Below are positions 24,088-37,500 of a stretch of DNA of 64,000 bases, in pieces. A program made the position numbers and the translations under genes. The stretch is from contig VUYV01000081.1 in the NCBI GenBank assembly GCA_008711295.1, forward strand, positions 310,001-374,000, given 5' to 3'. The stretch comes from Anarhynchus alexandrinus (taxonomy: Eukaryota; Chordata; Aves; Charadriiformes; Charadriidae). Under the pieces are notes generated by a model. That model saw nothing but the letters and a program-made list of their open reading frames with translations, had not been told where the DNA came from and did not search any database. Positions within the stretch are counted from its first letter, which is position 1. The number at the start of each line of letters is the position of its first letter.

Positions 24088-25694
24088 AGGGCTGGCTTGC
24101 TGGTAAGTCCCAGTAAAATTAGAAAGCGCTGGGAGGGCCCTGATCTTCTGGAGAAGACCTTCCTCTGGTTCCCAAAAGGCCCAATTACGTAACGTGTTGT
24201 TTGTTTGCAGTGTCCGGAGAGACTTTCCCATTTTGCAATCTGTTGATGTCCCCTTTCCCAGAGCACACAAAATAGCTGTGTAACTGCTGAAGCTATGCCG
24301 CTCCTGTGCATTTAAATAAACATCTCATTCCGATGCTACGAAAAGGGATGTACAATGGAGAAGATGTTGGTCCTCCTGTGGAGCATTTTATCCCAGTGCT
24401 GCCTGGTAGCCTCGTGGAGTGATGCTTTTCTGCTCCTTGCTCCTGAAGCACAGCTTGTGTGTTCAATGGGTGTGTGTTGACAAGTGAAGGAAACAGCATT
24501 TAAATGTGTTGTGCAAAAGGGTTAGCTGGGTTTGCACAACAGATTGTCCCAAGCTGTGTGGGAAAGGTAAAGATGTCTGACTTGGGTCTCAGCAAGGTCA
24601 GTCTTAGTCATGTTGCATGGTTACCTGGGGCTCTGAGCCATCGGTGTAGGACAGGGTGCTACGATTTAAAGTGTAAGAGAGAGCCTTCCCTCTGGGACCA
24701 TCCTCAACAGGGTGACTCCAGCCTTGTCTCGCACCTCCGTTAATGAGTAAAGCTTTCTTGATAAGAACATGGACAAGATGTGTAGTTGCAGGCTCTTCCT
24801 GCCTGCCCATCTACCACAGCTATTGTGACCATAGAAGAGGTCACTGGTTCATCTAGCCACTGTATTTTTATCTCCTGACCGAACGCTGAATAATTCAAAA
24901 GAAGTCCAGCCTCCTATCTTAGAGGAGGAAGCAATCCTTCCCCCAGATGATGGCATCTCTTCTCTTTGCTGTCTTGAAACATCAGGAGGGGCACCTCTTC
25001 CAGATGGGACTGCAAAGCTATATGAAAACTGCGTGTTCTTTCATGTTCAAAAAAACTGTAGTTTTTTCTAGAGATAACACTGCGACTGGAGATCTATTGC
25101 AATCTGCATTCCAGATGTCTGCACCCACGCACCCCCCGAAGGAAAAGTTTTTACTGCATTAATAAGTCAGTGAGGAAGGTGGTACACACAACTGTGTGGA
25201 TAACCGATTAAACCAGTATTTCACCTATGCAGTTACACCTGTAAATGCATGGAGAATCTTATGTCAATAGATCTTGCTGTTTGTAATATAGTTTAGCTGT
25301 TTTTATAAAAAGGCGTCTGCTGCAGGTTTAGGAGGTGACACTCTTTGGCCTATTGAATTTGACTTGTCCAAGCCAGCTTTGGCATTTCTCTGGAAGCATA
25401 AATCTGGGAGCCAAATGCTACAGTGACACAGACATCAGCTTGAATCCTCTGATTTTTTAGGGAAACCATCCCCAGAGACCACATAGCCTCCCTCCCAAGA
25501 GCCGTTTAAAAATGTCAAGGTCAATAAATACAGACAGTGGCAGGGGCGAACCAAGTGGTACTGCTTTTTTAAGTTCCCCTTTTCCAAAAGAAGTTGGGTG
25601 AGGTATTTCTAAAGAAACAGCAAAAATACAATCCTGACTCAGCCCTGGGACCTCTCCAGCTCAGTTTTGTGTCTGTGGCCTGCAGCTTTAGGGG

Positions 25695-25716
25695 AAAAAA
25701 AAAAAAAAAAAAAAAA
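25695..25716 (+). repeat. Poly(A) tract
   Basis: Twenty-two uninterrupted adenines follow TTTAGGGG. No processed transcript or SINE body was recognised upstream. Confidence 0.9.
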
Positions 25717-28700
25717 GCCTCCAGCAGGGTCAGCCTTGCAATAGGGGGCAGTTGAAGAGCAGAGAGTCTTCTGGTGTGGCGGAGAGACCGCTGTCAACCA
25801 GGCCGAAGGTGAAGCAAGCAAACATTCCCCTTTTTACCGTTCATCGTTGAGCACACCATCTTTGTGCCTCCACTTTGTTTGCGTGGGTGAGTGCGCATCC
25901 CCTCCCTCGCAAGCCCTGGCTTGCGCAGGGTTAATGTCCGGAGGCACGGGGTGAGGTATCAAAATCGACCCCAAACAAAGATTAAGCTCACTTGGCCTGT
26001 TTCCAGCGCCCAGCTTGGGTTTTAGAGCGTGTTTTCCCCTCGCCGCTGGCAGTCTCGCCTGGCCCAGCGGGACTTGCAGGCAGCTCAACTACGGCCACCA
26101 GGATCTAGGTCTTGGGTCCTTGGCAGGAGCACCTAGTGCCCTGGGTCCACCTTCTGGGAGGTGGCCCTGGCCGTGGCCCACAGCAGGGAGCCGAGCACGT
26201 CTGTCGCACCAGGCTGTGGCACGGCGTGGGGGCCTGTTTCCCTTTCCAGGGGACTTCTGTGGAGGAGAAGTTCCCTGGGCCTGAAACATATCATCGCTTT
26301 GGGTCCTGAAGCCCAAAAGCTGGTCGTCCCCTCCTTAGGGGGGAAGATGTAAGAGGGTGAGCTGTCTTTTGTTTTTTTCCTCTTCGTTCACACAATGTTT
26401 AGACTTTCCCAAACACTCCTAAAATGTTAGCCTTAACATCTCTCATAAACTGCTGTGCTCTTGTCTTGGTGGCACTGGACAACCCCCACAATTCTGTTAG
26501 GAGACAGCAAGGAAATAAGGCCACACGGTGTTTGCAGACCTTCCCCTGCCTGCAGGTGCTTGCTGGTGTTTTGCGCACACAGACAGGGACATGGTGTGTA
26601 CTGAAAAAATCATCCCCAAGTGCCTCGTCAGGTCCCAAGCCTGCGAAACGCGTTCTCCTGACTGTATCTCTAAGCGTCCTATGGCTTGATGTGGTCGTCT
26701 CCTCCCCAGAGCAAGGCCAGCGGGTGTGCTTCCATGGCATGTCGTTGCGGTGCTGTGGGACAGGTCCTGCCCGTAGCTTGCCTGGGGAGGCTGAGCACGG
26801 GATGCAGCCTGCGCCGTTTGCCCAAATAAGTCATGAAATCTAGGAACTTGATTTGATGATGTCCCCTGTGGAGGGGATTAGCCAGCGAGGTTGTGTTATT
26901 GGATGGAGCAAGTTGTGCCAGCGCATCACTGGGGGGAATGGCGGGGGGGGGAAAGGGTGAGGACAAGAGCGGTTTAGCTCTCGCTGAACAACTGACACAG
27001 TTTTTGTCCTTGAAAAACCAATGTTTCCTTATTTGTAATGAGCTGTTGTTGGCAATTTACTGCTGCCAGCTGCATCTCTGTGGTTGATTAAGGGAGCTTG
27101 GATCTTAAATATGTAATAACTCTCTGAAAGCCATTGAGAGGCAGTTATTAGCTTCATCAGGGCCTGTGTACACATCCGCTGTGCTCCTTTATGAAAAGCC
27201 TACCTATTAAATGCATTGTAGTAATTTATAAAACACAGGATCTAGGTTTGTTTTAAGAAATTAAAGCAGCAACCCTAGCGAAGCTCGTTGGCGTTGGAAG
27301 GTTTGTCTTGGACCGAAGGGCTGCTCTGCAGCTCCTTGCTGGGGAGATGAAAGTGGGGGGCCAGGAGAAGGCCTGTCCCCCTTTGGTGGCTCTCTGCCGT
27401 CCCTGCCGTGTGCTGGAGCACCGCTGGCGGCAGCGTTAGCACCAGCTGTGACACGCAGGCCTCATCAACAGAGCGGGGATCCATCCCCTTCTCCCTCTTG
27501 CGCCCACGGGATCCTGTACCGTGGCAAATCCTTGCGCAGGGAAGAGGTAAATAGTTGGCATCGCCATGCCCTTGGCAGGCAGGTCTACTGGAGGAGATGC
27601 ACCGTCTACCCTGTCTGGGTCTGCCTGCTGTGTGTCCCTACTGGCTTTGCTCACACCGGGGACAAAACTGCATGGTCCTGAGCAAGGACACGCACGTCAC
27701 TGCCCAGCAAGGGGGAAGACACCCATGCTGTCCCTTCGTCTCTGCTCCTTCCCCCGTTCTCCAGCACCACAGGATAACTGTGCGAGCTCATCCTTCACCG
27801 TCTGGTCTTGCTGAACCACCTGTATTTTTACAGTACTCACATGAGGAGCTTTGATTAAGGTTAGTCTCTCGCAGCCACGGTGTTTGTGATGGCCGGGGTG
27901 CGTGGCCTAGCTGCGCTGGCACTAGTGGGGATGTTCTCTGCTTTGCAGTCCTGCGCACGGTTGGAGTTAAGATCAGCCCTCTCCAAGTCATAAATGCCAT
28001 TTAGCCCAAGGACATCTTGGGAGATATCAAAAAATCTACTAATAATGTTTCTGACACTGACATTGGAGGCGTTGCGGTGGTTTCCAAGAATGGCAATGCT
28101 GAATCCTGGGTGACAACAAATAATAGCGGCATTCTCTGTTTTAAAAATATCTTAGCGTAAGAGAGAAAATATTCCCACTGCTGTGCAAGTAAGAGGGTGA
28201 CCAGCATGTGCCTCCTCCGTCCAGTCCCTATATGGTTCCATTTCCATAGTGTCTGGACTCCTTCCTACACAATCAAAGTAACAATAAAATGTGTCTGGCA
28301 ATGAGGAACAAAGCAATAATGAAGAATGGGGTCACAGACCAGATCCCTATGAACTGGGTGCTGGAAGGAGAGCGATGGAGCTGATGGCGTATGCCTGCCC
28401 CATCAGAGCAAAGTCCTTTCCCGGGGAAGGTCCTCTGAGTGCAGATGCTCTCAGATGGCTGAGGACAGGGATGGAGATGGGCTGAGTGGAGTCCAGTGCA
28501 GAGATAATACCTTTGGATTTTTTCTAGAGGTGGTTTAAATTTTACAGCATTGTTGTTCAGGAAGCTTATTTGCTCTTTGGAGTGCTTCAGTGGTTCCTCC
28601 TGTGTTATTTGCTCCTGGTGCACGGTAGTCACACACTGCGCTATTTTGGGGTCATGCGATGCAGCTCTAAATTAACCACAGGCCCAGTACGCCCTGAGGA

Positions 28701-29568
28701 GAGCCTTGTCCCAGAGGCCAGATGCACCGTCACCAGGTGACAAAGCTGTTGTCTTGCTGGCTGGGACGTAAGAAGGACATGAAGTTTATTGCTGGGTCCA
28801 GAAAAAAAAACAAAAAACCAACCCAAAAGGACTGATTTGCTCTGAGTTCTTTTCCAAACTCTGTTGCTTGCTTCCAGGAGAACAAAACAGTTATACGTGG
28901 GGCCTTTGCAAACAATTTGGAGCAGTTAAGAGTGCTCATCAGCCCCTCAGACTGCCTGGGCAGCCTCTCCGCTTTGCAGTGCTGACGGCTCTCCATCCCC
29001 GGCCCCTTCTCCCCGGCGCTCGCCCTCCTGTCCCTGTCCCTGCCCCGTTCTTCTGGCCTTGGCGCTGCCCTCCTCTCAGCCAAGACCCTACCCGGGCGCT
29101 CCTCTTGGCAGGGCTGTGACGGATGATTTCTCCTGGCATGCCTTCAGATACGGGCAAGAGACACGGCTGTCTGGAGAGGGCGGACGCTGTGCTCCGAGGG
29201 GCTGCGCGTCCTCGGCCGCAGCCCTCCTTTCCCTCTCGGCAGTGCCGTCCTGCAGCCCCGGCTCTGCCGTCCGAACCCCGCACGGCTCTCACATGAACAC
29301 GCAGCCCCGTCACAGCGTACGAGGCAGAAAAGAGGTTAGTTCTGCAGGGAGACTGGAGTAAATAGAGCTGGGATGAGCAGGGGAGAGACATGCTGGTTTC
29401 ATTGAGAACGGGAGGCTGGACCTGCGACGAAGCCTGTTGCTTTGGCTCGAGCAGGTGGGGAGCAGGTTTTACCTGGCACCAAAGTCTGCACAGGGCTTCA
29501 TACTTGCTTAGTTCAGTAGATTTGCATTCATTCTTTAGGTTTGGTTATTGAAATGTATGTTCCTCCTT

Positions 29569-30088
29569 AGAATCAGAGAATCACAGGATGGTTAGAGTTG
29601 GAGGGGACCTTGAAGATCATCGAGTACCAACCCCCCTGCCCTGGGCAGGGCCACCTCCCACCAGCCCAGGTTGCTCCAAGCCCCGTCCAACCTGGCCTTG
29701 AACACCTCCAGGGATGGGGCAGCCACAGCTTCTCTGGGCAACCTGCGCCAGGGGCTCACCATCCTCAAAGGAAAGAATTTCTTCCTAATATCTAATCGAA
29801 ATCTCCCCTCTTCCGGTTTAAAACCGTTCCCCCTCGTCCCATCGCTCCCCTCCCTGATCAAGAGTCCCTCCCCAGCTCTCCTGGAGCCCCTTTAGGAACT
29901 GGAAGGGTCTCTAAGGTCTCCCCGGAGCCTTCTCCTCTCCAGGCTGAACCCCCCCAACTCTCCCAGCCTGTCCTCCCAGCAGAGGTGCTCCAGCCCTTGG
30001 AGCATCTCCGGGGCCTCCTCTGGACCCGCTCCAGCAGGTCCATGCCTTTTCTGTGCTGAGGGTTTCAGAGCTGGACGCGGCGCTCCAG
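29569..30088 (-). mobile_element. CR1 LINE 3' end, minus strand, long copy
   Basis: On the reverse strand the copy runs from ORF2-derived sequence (complement of CTGGAGCGCCG and AGCGGGTCCAGAGGAGG) through the 3' untranslated region to the tail at 29569. It is about 520 bp, 5'-truncated, with a broken frame. It is close in sequence to the copies at 14613-15070 and 53869-54330, indicating the same subfamily. Confidence 0.93.
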
Positions 30089-30529
30089 AAGAATCATACA
30101 AAAACCAGAAAATGTGTCAGTTTAGAAGGGAGGGTTGTAAGAGCAGCGTGGGAGTGTTGGGTCAGAGTCAGGCCGAGCATGCCCTGGATGAGAATTAGAG
30201 GGGAAGGAGGTGTCCTGTCCGTGCCTCAGCAGCGCAGAGGGAGAAGGGAAAGGGAGGTGAACAACAGATTCCACCAAGACGCAGATCCCGCTGTAGACCT
30301 TTGTGTTCATGAGGCCTACAGGTGTCGGACAGAGATGGTGTCCTCATACCCAGCGAGCATAATCTCCCTCCCTAGCCTCGTGCTGTGAGGGGAATGCCCG
30401 AGGGGCTCTTGGAGCCGCTAGCAGCCCCCCTGGAAGGTTTCCTGGGCAATAGGGCAGATCTGCAGGCAAGCTTCAGGAGCTGCCATCAAAAGCAGCTCAG
30501 CCAGATTAGGTCTGCTTCTGAACCTAAAA

Positions 30530-31500
30530 GAGCCTAGAATAAATCAACACATTATTTGTAAGTACCTCGGAGATAACGAGGAGACGAGTAACAGCCAGCA
30601 TATATTTGTCAAGAACAAATCTTATCAAGCCAACCTAATTTCCTTTTATGCCAGCCTTTTTGGGGAAGGGAGAAGCAGCGGTTGTCATATCGCCCGGCTT
30701 CAGAAGGGCTTTTCATGTCGCCTTCTTCAGCACCGTTGTAAGGAAGCACTGGCTAAACGGGTCACTGGGCTGATGGGGTCAAACCCGTCTGGGAAGAGAA
30801 GCGTGGCACTGCGTGGGGGTGAAAAGGCGTTCCGCGGGTGCTTGTTGGGCGTGGAAAAGAGAGATTTGGTGTTTAAATTTGCAGATGGAAAGAGCGGAGA
30901 GGCTGGAAGCTTTATCGAAGGTAGGATGGGCATTTACAGAGACGGGCTGGGAAACAGCCTGAGCGGAAGCAAGACACTGTGAAACGCTTGTGCCAGGATA
31001 GTCATAAGCACAAATTCAAGTGGGAGGGGAACGACTGAGTCAGGGGGTGCCATTGTGACCCGGCAGCCAAATCTGAGCTCACGTCATGCTCTTGCAATGA
31101 ATGAGACAGACGTCATCCTGAAGGTATTCATGAGGAGTGCAGCCATCCTTAGGCCCTCTCTGCCCAGCCGTGTCCAGCTCCGAGCACTCGACTCCGGAAG
31201 AAGTTGGGAAGGGTCCAACGGAAAGCAAGGAAAATGACTGATGGTCCGGGAACTGTGACCCAAGGTGAGAGACTGCGAGAACTGGGGCTGTTTAATTTAG
31301 AAAGACACAGGCGTAGGGAAGGTCTAAGCCTGGTAAAGGGCAATAAAATATTCTCTGTGTCTGCAGGGTCTTGAGGAAGCAACAGAGGCAATCCAGATTG
31401 GACAGGAGGGAAAATTTCCTCCTCGTACAGATGGGTCCACTCAGGAGCAGCTTGGGGAGTGGGTGACCTCTGTCAACTGCAGAGGACAGCTCAGAGACGC
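30530..31500 (+). mobile_element. Old, decayed CR1/L3-like LINE fragment, plus strand
   Basis: Three blocks in the correct order resemble CR1-type ORF2 DNA. Around 30590-30640 is the block containing TTTGTCAAGAACAAATC and CCAACCTAAT. Around 30875-30905 is a TTTGCAGATG block, the reverse-transcriptase region encoding F-A-D. Around 31180-31320 is a block encoding a remnant of [12 protein letters not shown]. Spacing and sequence have drifted and several frameshifts are evident, so this is much older than the other copies. Ends are approximate. Confidence 0.65.
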
Positions 31501-34500
31501 TGTTCAAAAATTTACTGAACATACCAGGTGTATTGTCTCCTTTAGGACAGCATTGGGTCAGAGGGGTCTTTTGGAACCCCTCCTCTCCTGTTGTTAGGTG
31601 CCAGCCCGGCAAAAGCCTTCATCGTGTGAGCTGCGCTTCAGTCAGGTGGCCTCTGTCCTGCGTGGTCTTCTGCTGCAACTGTGTGATGGGGTAACATGCA
31701 AAGCAACCTACAGATGGAGCAGAAAGACTAAATGCGCGTGTATGCACGCAACCTTCAGAGCTTCCCTGTGGCCACCCAATCTGGGCGCGTTGCTCGCAAT
31801 GGGTATCTGGGACAGGGCCAGTGCTCGCCTGCCGTCTGTCTCCTTTGCTGATAATTAGATGCAATCCAAGCTTCCCTGCAGGAGAGCCCTGTCCCCACGG
31901 GGGAAGAAGCAAGGCTGCACAGATTAAGGAAGCTAATTAGAGGGGAAGAGAGCATTGGTACTGAAGCCCCAACAGTAAACTTTGAAATCTAGATAAGGGA
32001 GCAGTATTTAATTATATACAATTAAAACACCGCATCTCAGCCCCCCTGAGAACTGGCGGTCTTGGAAAGCCCTCACAAAGGTGCTAATGAACAGATCTGA
32101 AGGCAGCGGTGGGCTAGGGGCTGTGCTTATTAAACTTCATCTGAAAGAGAAGAGCTAGGAAAACTCCCTTGGACCACGGGCTCCTCATTTCTGCGCGGTG
32201 CCCTCCCTCTCCCAGAGCGGGTAATGGGAACCCAAAGCTCTGGTACTGCTCTTCCGTGCATCCGGGCACAGACGGTGGCAGCCACCTACGCAAGGGGAGG
32301 CTGCCCTGAAAACGCCGGGGGAATTGGAGAGGGCTGTAAATACTCGGCCCAAGAAAAAGAAAGTCTTTGTGCGTGTCTCTCCCAGGGCCCAGGAGACAAA
32401 GCTCCTGCCCTCGCGCCTGCCAGCCAGGGGCGTCCTGGTATCTCCAGGGAGCACCATGCCGATGTTCCCCTCCGCTCCACCATCCCCCAAAGTTATCTCA
32501 GGTTATTTTCCCGCAAGTTTGCTGTAGCCGCTAAAGCAGCCCCTTCCCCTCCCTGCTCCTTTGTCACAGCACATAGGTAGCCCCTGACTTGTGATCCTTT
32601 GGCCTGCCCTCTCCAAGCCAGGGGGACAGTCTGATTTCCCTGTAAAGTGCCTGCCTTGTGGTGAAACATCGCGCTCTGCGCCAGCAAGCTTTGTGGGCTG
32701 CAGCAGTAGCTTTTATCCCATAGCTGCTTCGGGGTGTTAATGCAGTAAAACCACGATGAGGGAAAGCTTGGATGGATTCATATCATCTGGCAGAGTGGAA
32801 CTGCAGAGCCAGTCTGAAGTTTTCCAAAATTCCTCTTCCTCAGCAACTTCAAACCCTTCGGGAAGGCTTTGGTTCAGCCTTGGGTGCCAAAGGAGGTGGT
32901 GCCTGTTTTAATTTGTAAATACAAAGTGCCAGAGAGCTTCTACTGCCTGAAGGCAGTAACTCTGAAAAGCGGGAGCCAAAGGCTACAGCTCCTTTTCCTC
33001 CATCCTTGTCTCCTGGTATTCCTCTTTTGCCTCGTCTTTGCCCCCACTTTCTTCTAGGTTCATGCGCAGAACCCCTGAGTCGCATCTGCGACGTTGTCAC
33101 ACACAGCTTCCCTGGTGATTCGGCTGCTTAAAATATTACGAGACCTAAAAGTGATGCCAGTGCCATTTGAGGTTCATTTTATTTGCCTGAGCCTTCCTGG
33201 TGATGTTTTCCTCTGCCGTGCCAAGAGCTAAAGCCTCAGGGGGTTCTCCACTTATTGTGTCTTAGGTGAAAATTAAATTTCTTGTTGAATCCCAGAGCTC
33301 CGAGAGTCGGGGTTTTAAGAAAAATGCCGACTCGCATCTAGAGAGCCCTGTCTGGCCCTTGGTGTGCCCAGGGACAATTTGCCGTGCTCTGGGGGGGAGA
33401 AGTGCTCTCTGTTGTTGGTCCTGCAGAGCTGGAAGGAGAGGTGGGGAGGCTGAAGTTGCCTCTCAGTCCAAGCCTTCCGAGAGCTAGTATGAACGGGCGC
33501 GCTGCTCTCCTGCAGATACACAAACAGGTTTCTACAAAGCGCTTGCTAACGAACCGAAACAGCAGTCCGTCCTTTCAGCGGTTTGTGGGGAGCCGGTAAA
33601 GGACTCAACCCGGGAGCTCGTTACCCCGCTGAAGTAGTGCGTTTTTAGTGTCGCTGCTGGGAAGCTGTTAGCTGCCGGCGGTGACGCAGGGCGAGAGGCT
33701 CGGCAGCGCCGGGAGGAGACCTGTGAGGGGAGACGTCTGTCGCCTCCGTTGGGGTTGGCTGGCGGTGGGGACGAGGCAGCGGGGGCCGTGCGGGTGGGGT
33801 GCGAGAAGCGCTGGGTTCCACCGCCCCGTCGCCCTTTCCTCTCGGTGCGAGTGGATGGACTTAACCCAGGCGGCAGCTGTAGCCATCTCCAAAAGGGATG
33901 CGCATCCCTCAAGGTGCCCGTGGAGCTGAGGGTTGCGTCTGCCTGTGCCTCAGCGATCAGAGCAGGTGACGGACCGATGGGGGACGTGCACCTATGGGGA
34001 TGAGGTGGGGTAAGGGAAAAGAGAGGTGAATGCTTGACGGAAGTTGGAAAAGGAGGAGTAGAAGGAAAAATGAAAGAGGGGCCAAAATCCCCACGGTTGG
34101 TATAAGCGCTTCCTCTCAGCTGCTGGTGGGCACTTCCAGAGCTGCAGCGTGCTCAGGGTCGTGTTGAGAGGCCCCTAGTCCCACCAAACCTTCGAGCCAG
34201 GTTGGGCTGCCCGAGTTTGCGACAGCTCGTTGGAAAAAGCTGTTTGGCTCTTGCTACGGCATGAGTTTGACATCCATGTTTTAAATGTGTTGAGCTGATA
34301 ACTGCCCGAGTTTCAGCTTCGGCGTGCTTGCGGGAAGAGCCCTGGCTTGGCACGCGGCAGCAAAGGTGAAAGCGAGGAGGGGAAGAGAATTGTTCTGGCC
34401 TTGCCGAAGAAAAATCTCTGTGCATGGGAAAAGGAGAACTAAATTGATGTGAATTTTTTCCTGCTCTTGCTCAGCATTTTGGCGCCGAGGTAGTCACGCT

Positions 34501-37500
34501 CTGCGTGGATGGGTACACGCATGTGAGAGAGGGAAAGAAAAAAGGTTACATGAAGAGCTCCATATTTAATACTGTGTTAATCCCTTCCCTCCCAGCTAGA
34601 GTAGAGGTTTAAAATTCCTTTGCTGGACATGAAGGGAAATGTACTGATCTGCGGGAACACTGTTTAATTAGGGAAGAAAGCTTTGCCTTTCAGGAAAGTT
34701 GCAACTGAATAAATGAGTTTGGAAGTCTGAAGAAATTAATTGAAGTTTGGGGTTGTGGGGTTCTTCATTTATTTATTGCTTCACAGAAAATTCAAGTTGG
34801 ATTTTGAACCGAACTCCGGAAACTTAAGCAGGGGATGGGTTTCAGGCGGAGTGTTCTGAAACCCCCTGCTGACGGCAGCTGGGGCAGAAGGTGAAGCAGC
34901 AACACTGCAGCGTCGCGATTTCTCTGTGAAAGCCAGTGCGTGGAAAAGGTATATATCGAGTCAGGCAACTTGTGCAGCAGCTCTTCGCGAGCAGGGGTTT
35001 GCTTCTAGCACCCGAGCTATGTGACGGCAAATCCTGCAAAGAGGCAGGTGGGAGTCGCAAAGCCGCGCGCCGGCTTCGGCCCGGAGCTCGGCGCGGTGGT
35101 GGTCTCCACCAGCAGTGGCGGGGAGCGGGGCGTTGCGCCTGCCCTCCAGTCCTTGCTGGGGTACAGCGCCTTCGGTTTGTGGCATGAGTTTTATTCACTT
35201 ATTTCTTTTTGAGCTTAGGCACATGTACTAATTAGAAGCGAACTGGAGAGCTCTGCTATCGCATTTGAACGCGGGTAGCTTGAGGCTTGCATTTGGGTCA
35301 TTAAAAATGGAGTAAAACGATGTTCTCTTTGCACCAGTTATTGTGAGCAGGAGCCTTGATTTGGCAGCAGTTATCTCCCCAACACCACTGCACCTAAGGG
35401 CTTCTAATGCAGAAGGAACAGCGTGTCATTGACGCGGCAGGGTGGTGCGAAGCCACTGTATGGGAAGGAGAGGCCGGGAGTTTATGACGGGCTTGTAACA
35501 AACCTGGACCAACTGGCTGAGTTTAAACCCTTGGGAGGCTGGAAGCCAAAACGTTTGCTGACCCACGAGGGGAAAGCCTTTCCTGCACAGACATCCTCCC
35601 GAGGATGGGGGCATGCCGCAGGGTGAGCAAAGCGGGTCTGGAGACGTGCCAGCACGAGCATCGCTCTCTCCTGCTCCTCCCTTGGTTTCTCCATCGGTCC
35701 CATCACAAAATAGGTCACGCTTACAAGTGAGGGGGAACCAACGTCAGGATTTCTCTCCAGGTTTTGCCAGGAGAGGTAAAACCCTCCCAGGGAAACCCAG
35801 CTCCTATCTCCTGAGGATCTTCTCTGCCTACTGGTGTGTCCAAGCAGCCTGGGTGACCTTGACTACCGAGAGAGGTTTTCTGCGTTGCTCTGTGGGATCT
35901 CTCTGCTGGCTGCAGGCAGGTTTTGGTCGAGATGGAGGCCATGGGTTTTTTAACCGTAAATGATAGGCTGTCAAGAAAGGCTTCATCTCACAGCTGGTCT
36001 GAGCTACAAATACAGCATGTATGTCAAAGCTGCTAGAGATGGCCTGTAAAGGTCGTTTGGCTCACCTCCCTGTGTGACAGAGGTTGTACAGGCTGGTGGG
36101 GTGTCATTCCTACCACAGCTGGAACTGGGGAGATGTTTGATTGAGGGTTTTTCCCCAGAAGTACCTCACTGCGTTTTCTCCTCTCAGTGAAAATGAGGAA
36201 AATTGGAAACTCCACAGAAGCATACCTGGTTTTCGTTTTAAAAGCTGGAGGAGGAGAAAACAAAGACTTGGGGGGGGAGGTTTGGGTTGATTTTTAGAGA
36301 AGACACCTGGGACAAAATAAAACGTCCCACTTGCCTACTTTGGTCCTTGATGACAGAACTCCACATCACAACGCTAACACTGAGTGACCTACAGAGATTT
36401 GCTGTGCTGGGAAGGCCCTGGGCCGTGATCCCGCTGGAGGGGTGCAGTCTCAGTGGTCGAGGTTCGGTTGTGAGGGAGGTGGGGGTTTGCTTGTGCGCTG
36501 TGACGGTGGAAACGGCTCACATCTCTTGAGCTGCAGAAGGAAATTACTTCCCATTCCTTCTTCTGTCGCTCTGTGCCCTGTAGCAGTGCTCTCCAAAGGT
36601 GGTTGCAATGCAGGCATAAATAAAATTCAGCACACACTGGGACTACACATACCTGGAGCCATAACGGGAACCTTAATGAGTTAAATCAGAGCTTTTATTA
36701 TCTAATTTCTCATTGTCAGCCAGTTTCTCGCATCTCTGTAGATAATTGATGTGGTGGAGAATAGTTCTTGCCTTCTGGAAGCTGGCTGCCTTTCGAAATG
36801 CTCCCATCAGAGGTGCGTTTTTCAGGCTTGTACTTCTTCCTTCTCATTATCTTGTCAATGGGAACTTTCTTTGCACTGACTCCACCGGGTGGAGGAAGGA
36901 GAACGAATTGGCAGGGAAGGCAAGGCTGTTTTGTCTTTGCCTGGTGGATGGGGGCACTGGGGCCTCGGGAGAAAGAAGGGAGAATCATTCCCCTTTCTGC
37001 CGGAGGAGTTACGAGGGTGGCTGCAGCCTGGTAGAGGGAAGCCAGCTCAGCCACGGCGGTGGCTGAAGATGCCTTGATGCGGGAGGGTTGATCATCTGGC
37101 CACCGCTCCTCTTGGTAGGCTCCACAGCTGCTCTTTCGGCAAAGGAGCTCTTGTCAAATCTCAAAGCTATCGGCCGCAGACAAAGGCAGCGCATTTTTAA
37201 AGTCTAGAGGAGTGTGAAAGACTGCAGATAAACCTGAAGAGTTTTCCCCAGTAGCTAAACCCCTGGGTTAAATCTGTTGAAATTGTTGAGAGAAGATTCC
37301 CACAAATATTTGTAATGCTCGGATTTTTACCGAGGAAGCTCCACGCTCAGCTGAAGGAGCGCCTACAGCTCTTGCCTGCCGGCTGGGGAGTGTGACGGGC
37401 TGGGTTGTAACTGCATGAGTCTGCGTGCAAACATCGCTGCTCTGCTTTGGGGTTTGGTCCTTTTCCTTTCCAACCTTGTGGATGGTCAACATCGAGGAGG

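Larger units (their letters stand above)
21262..29568. other. Proximal intron, unique sequence
   Basis: No coding exon or CR1 recognised in 8 kb after the donor. Features present are a TATT repeat at about 22598-22618, a 22-base A run at 25695-25716, a MEF2-type site at 24078-24087, and an AT-rich, CpG-poor stretch at about 26990-27260 that resembles conserved non-coding DNA. CpG-rich patches lie at about 22780-23110 and 28980-29330. Confidence 0.5.
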
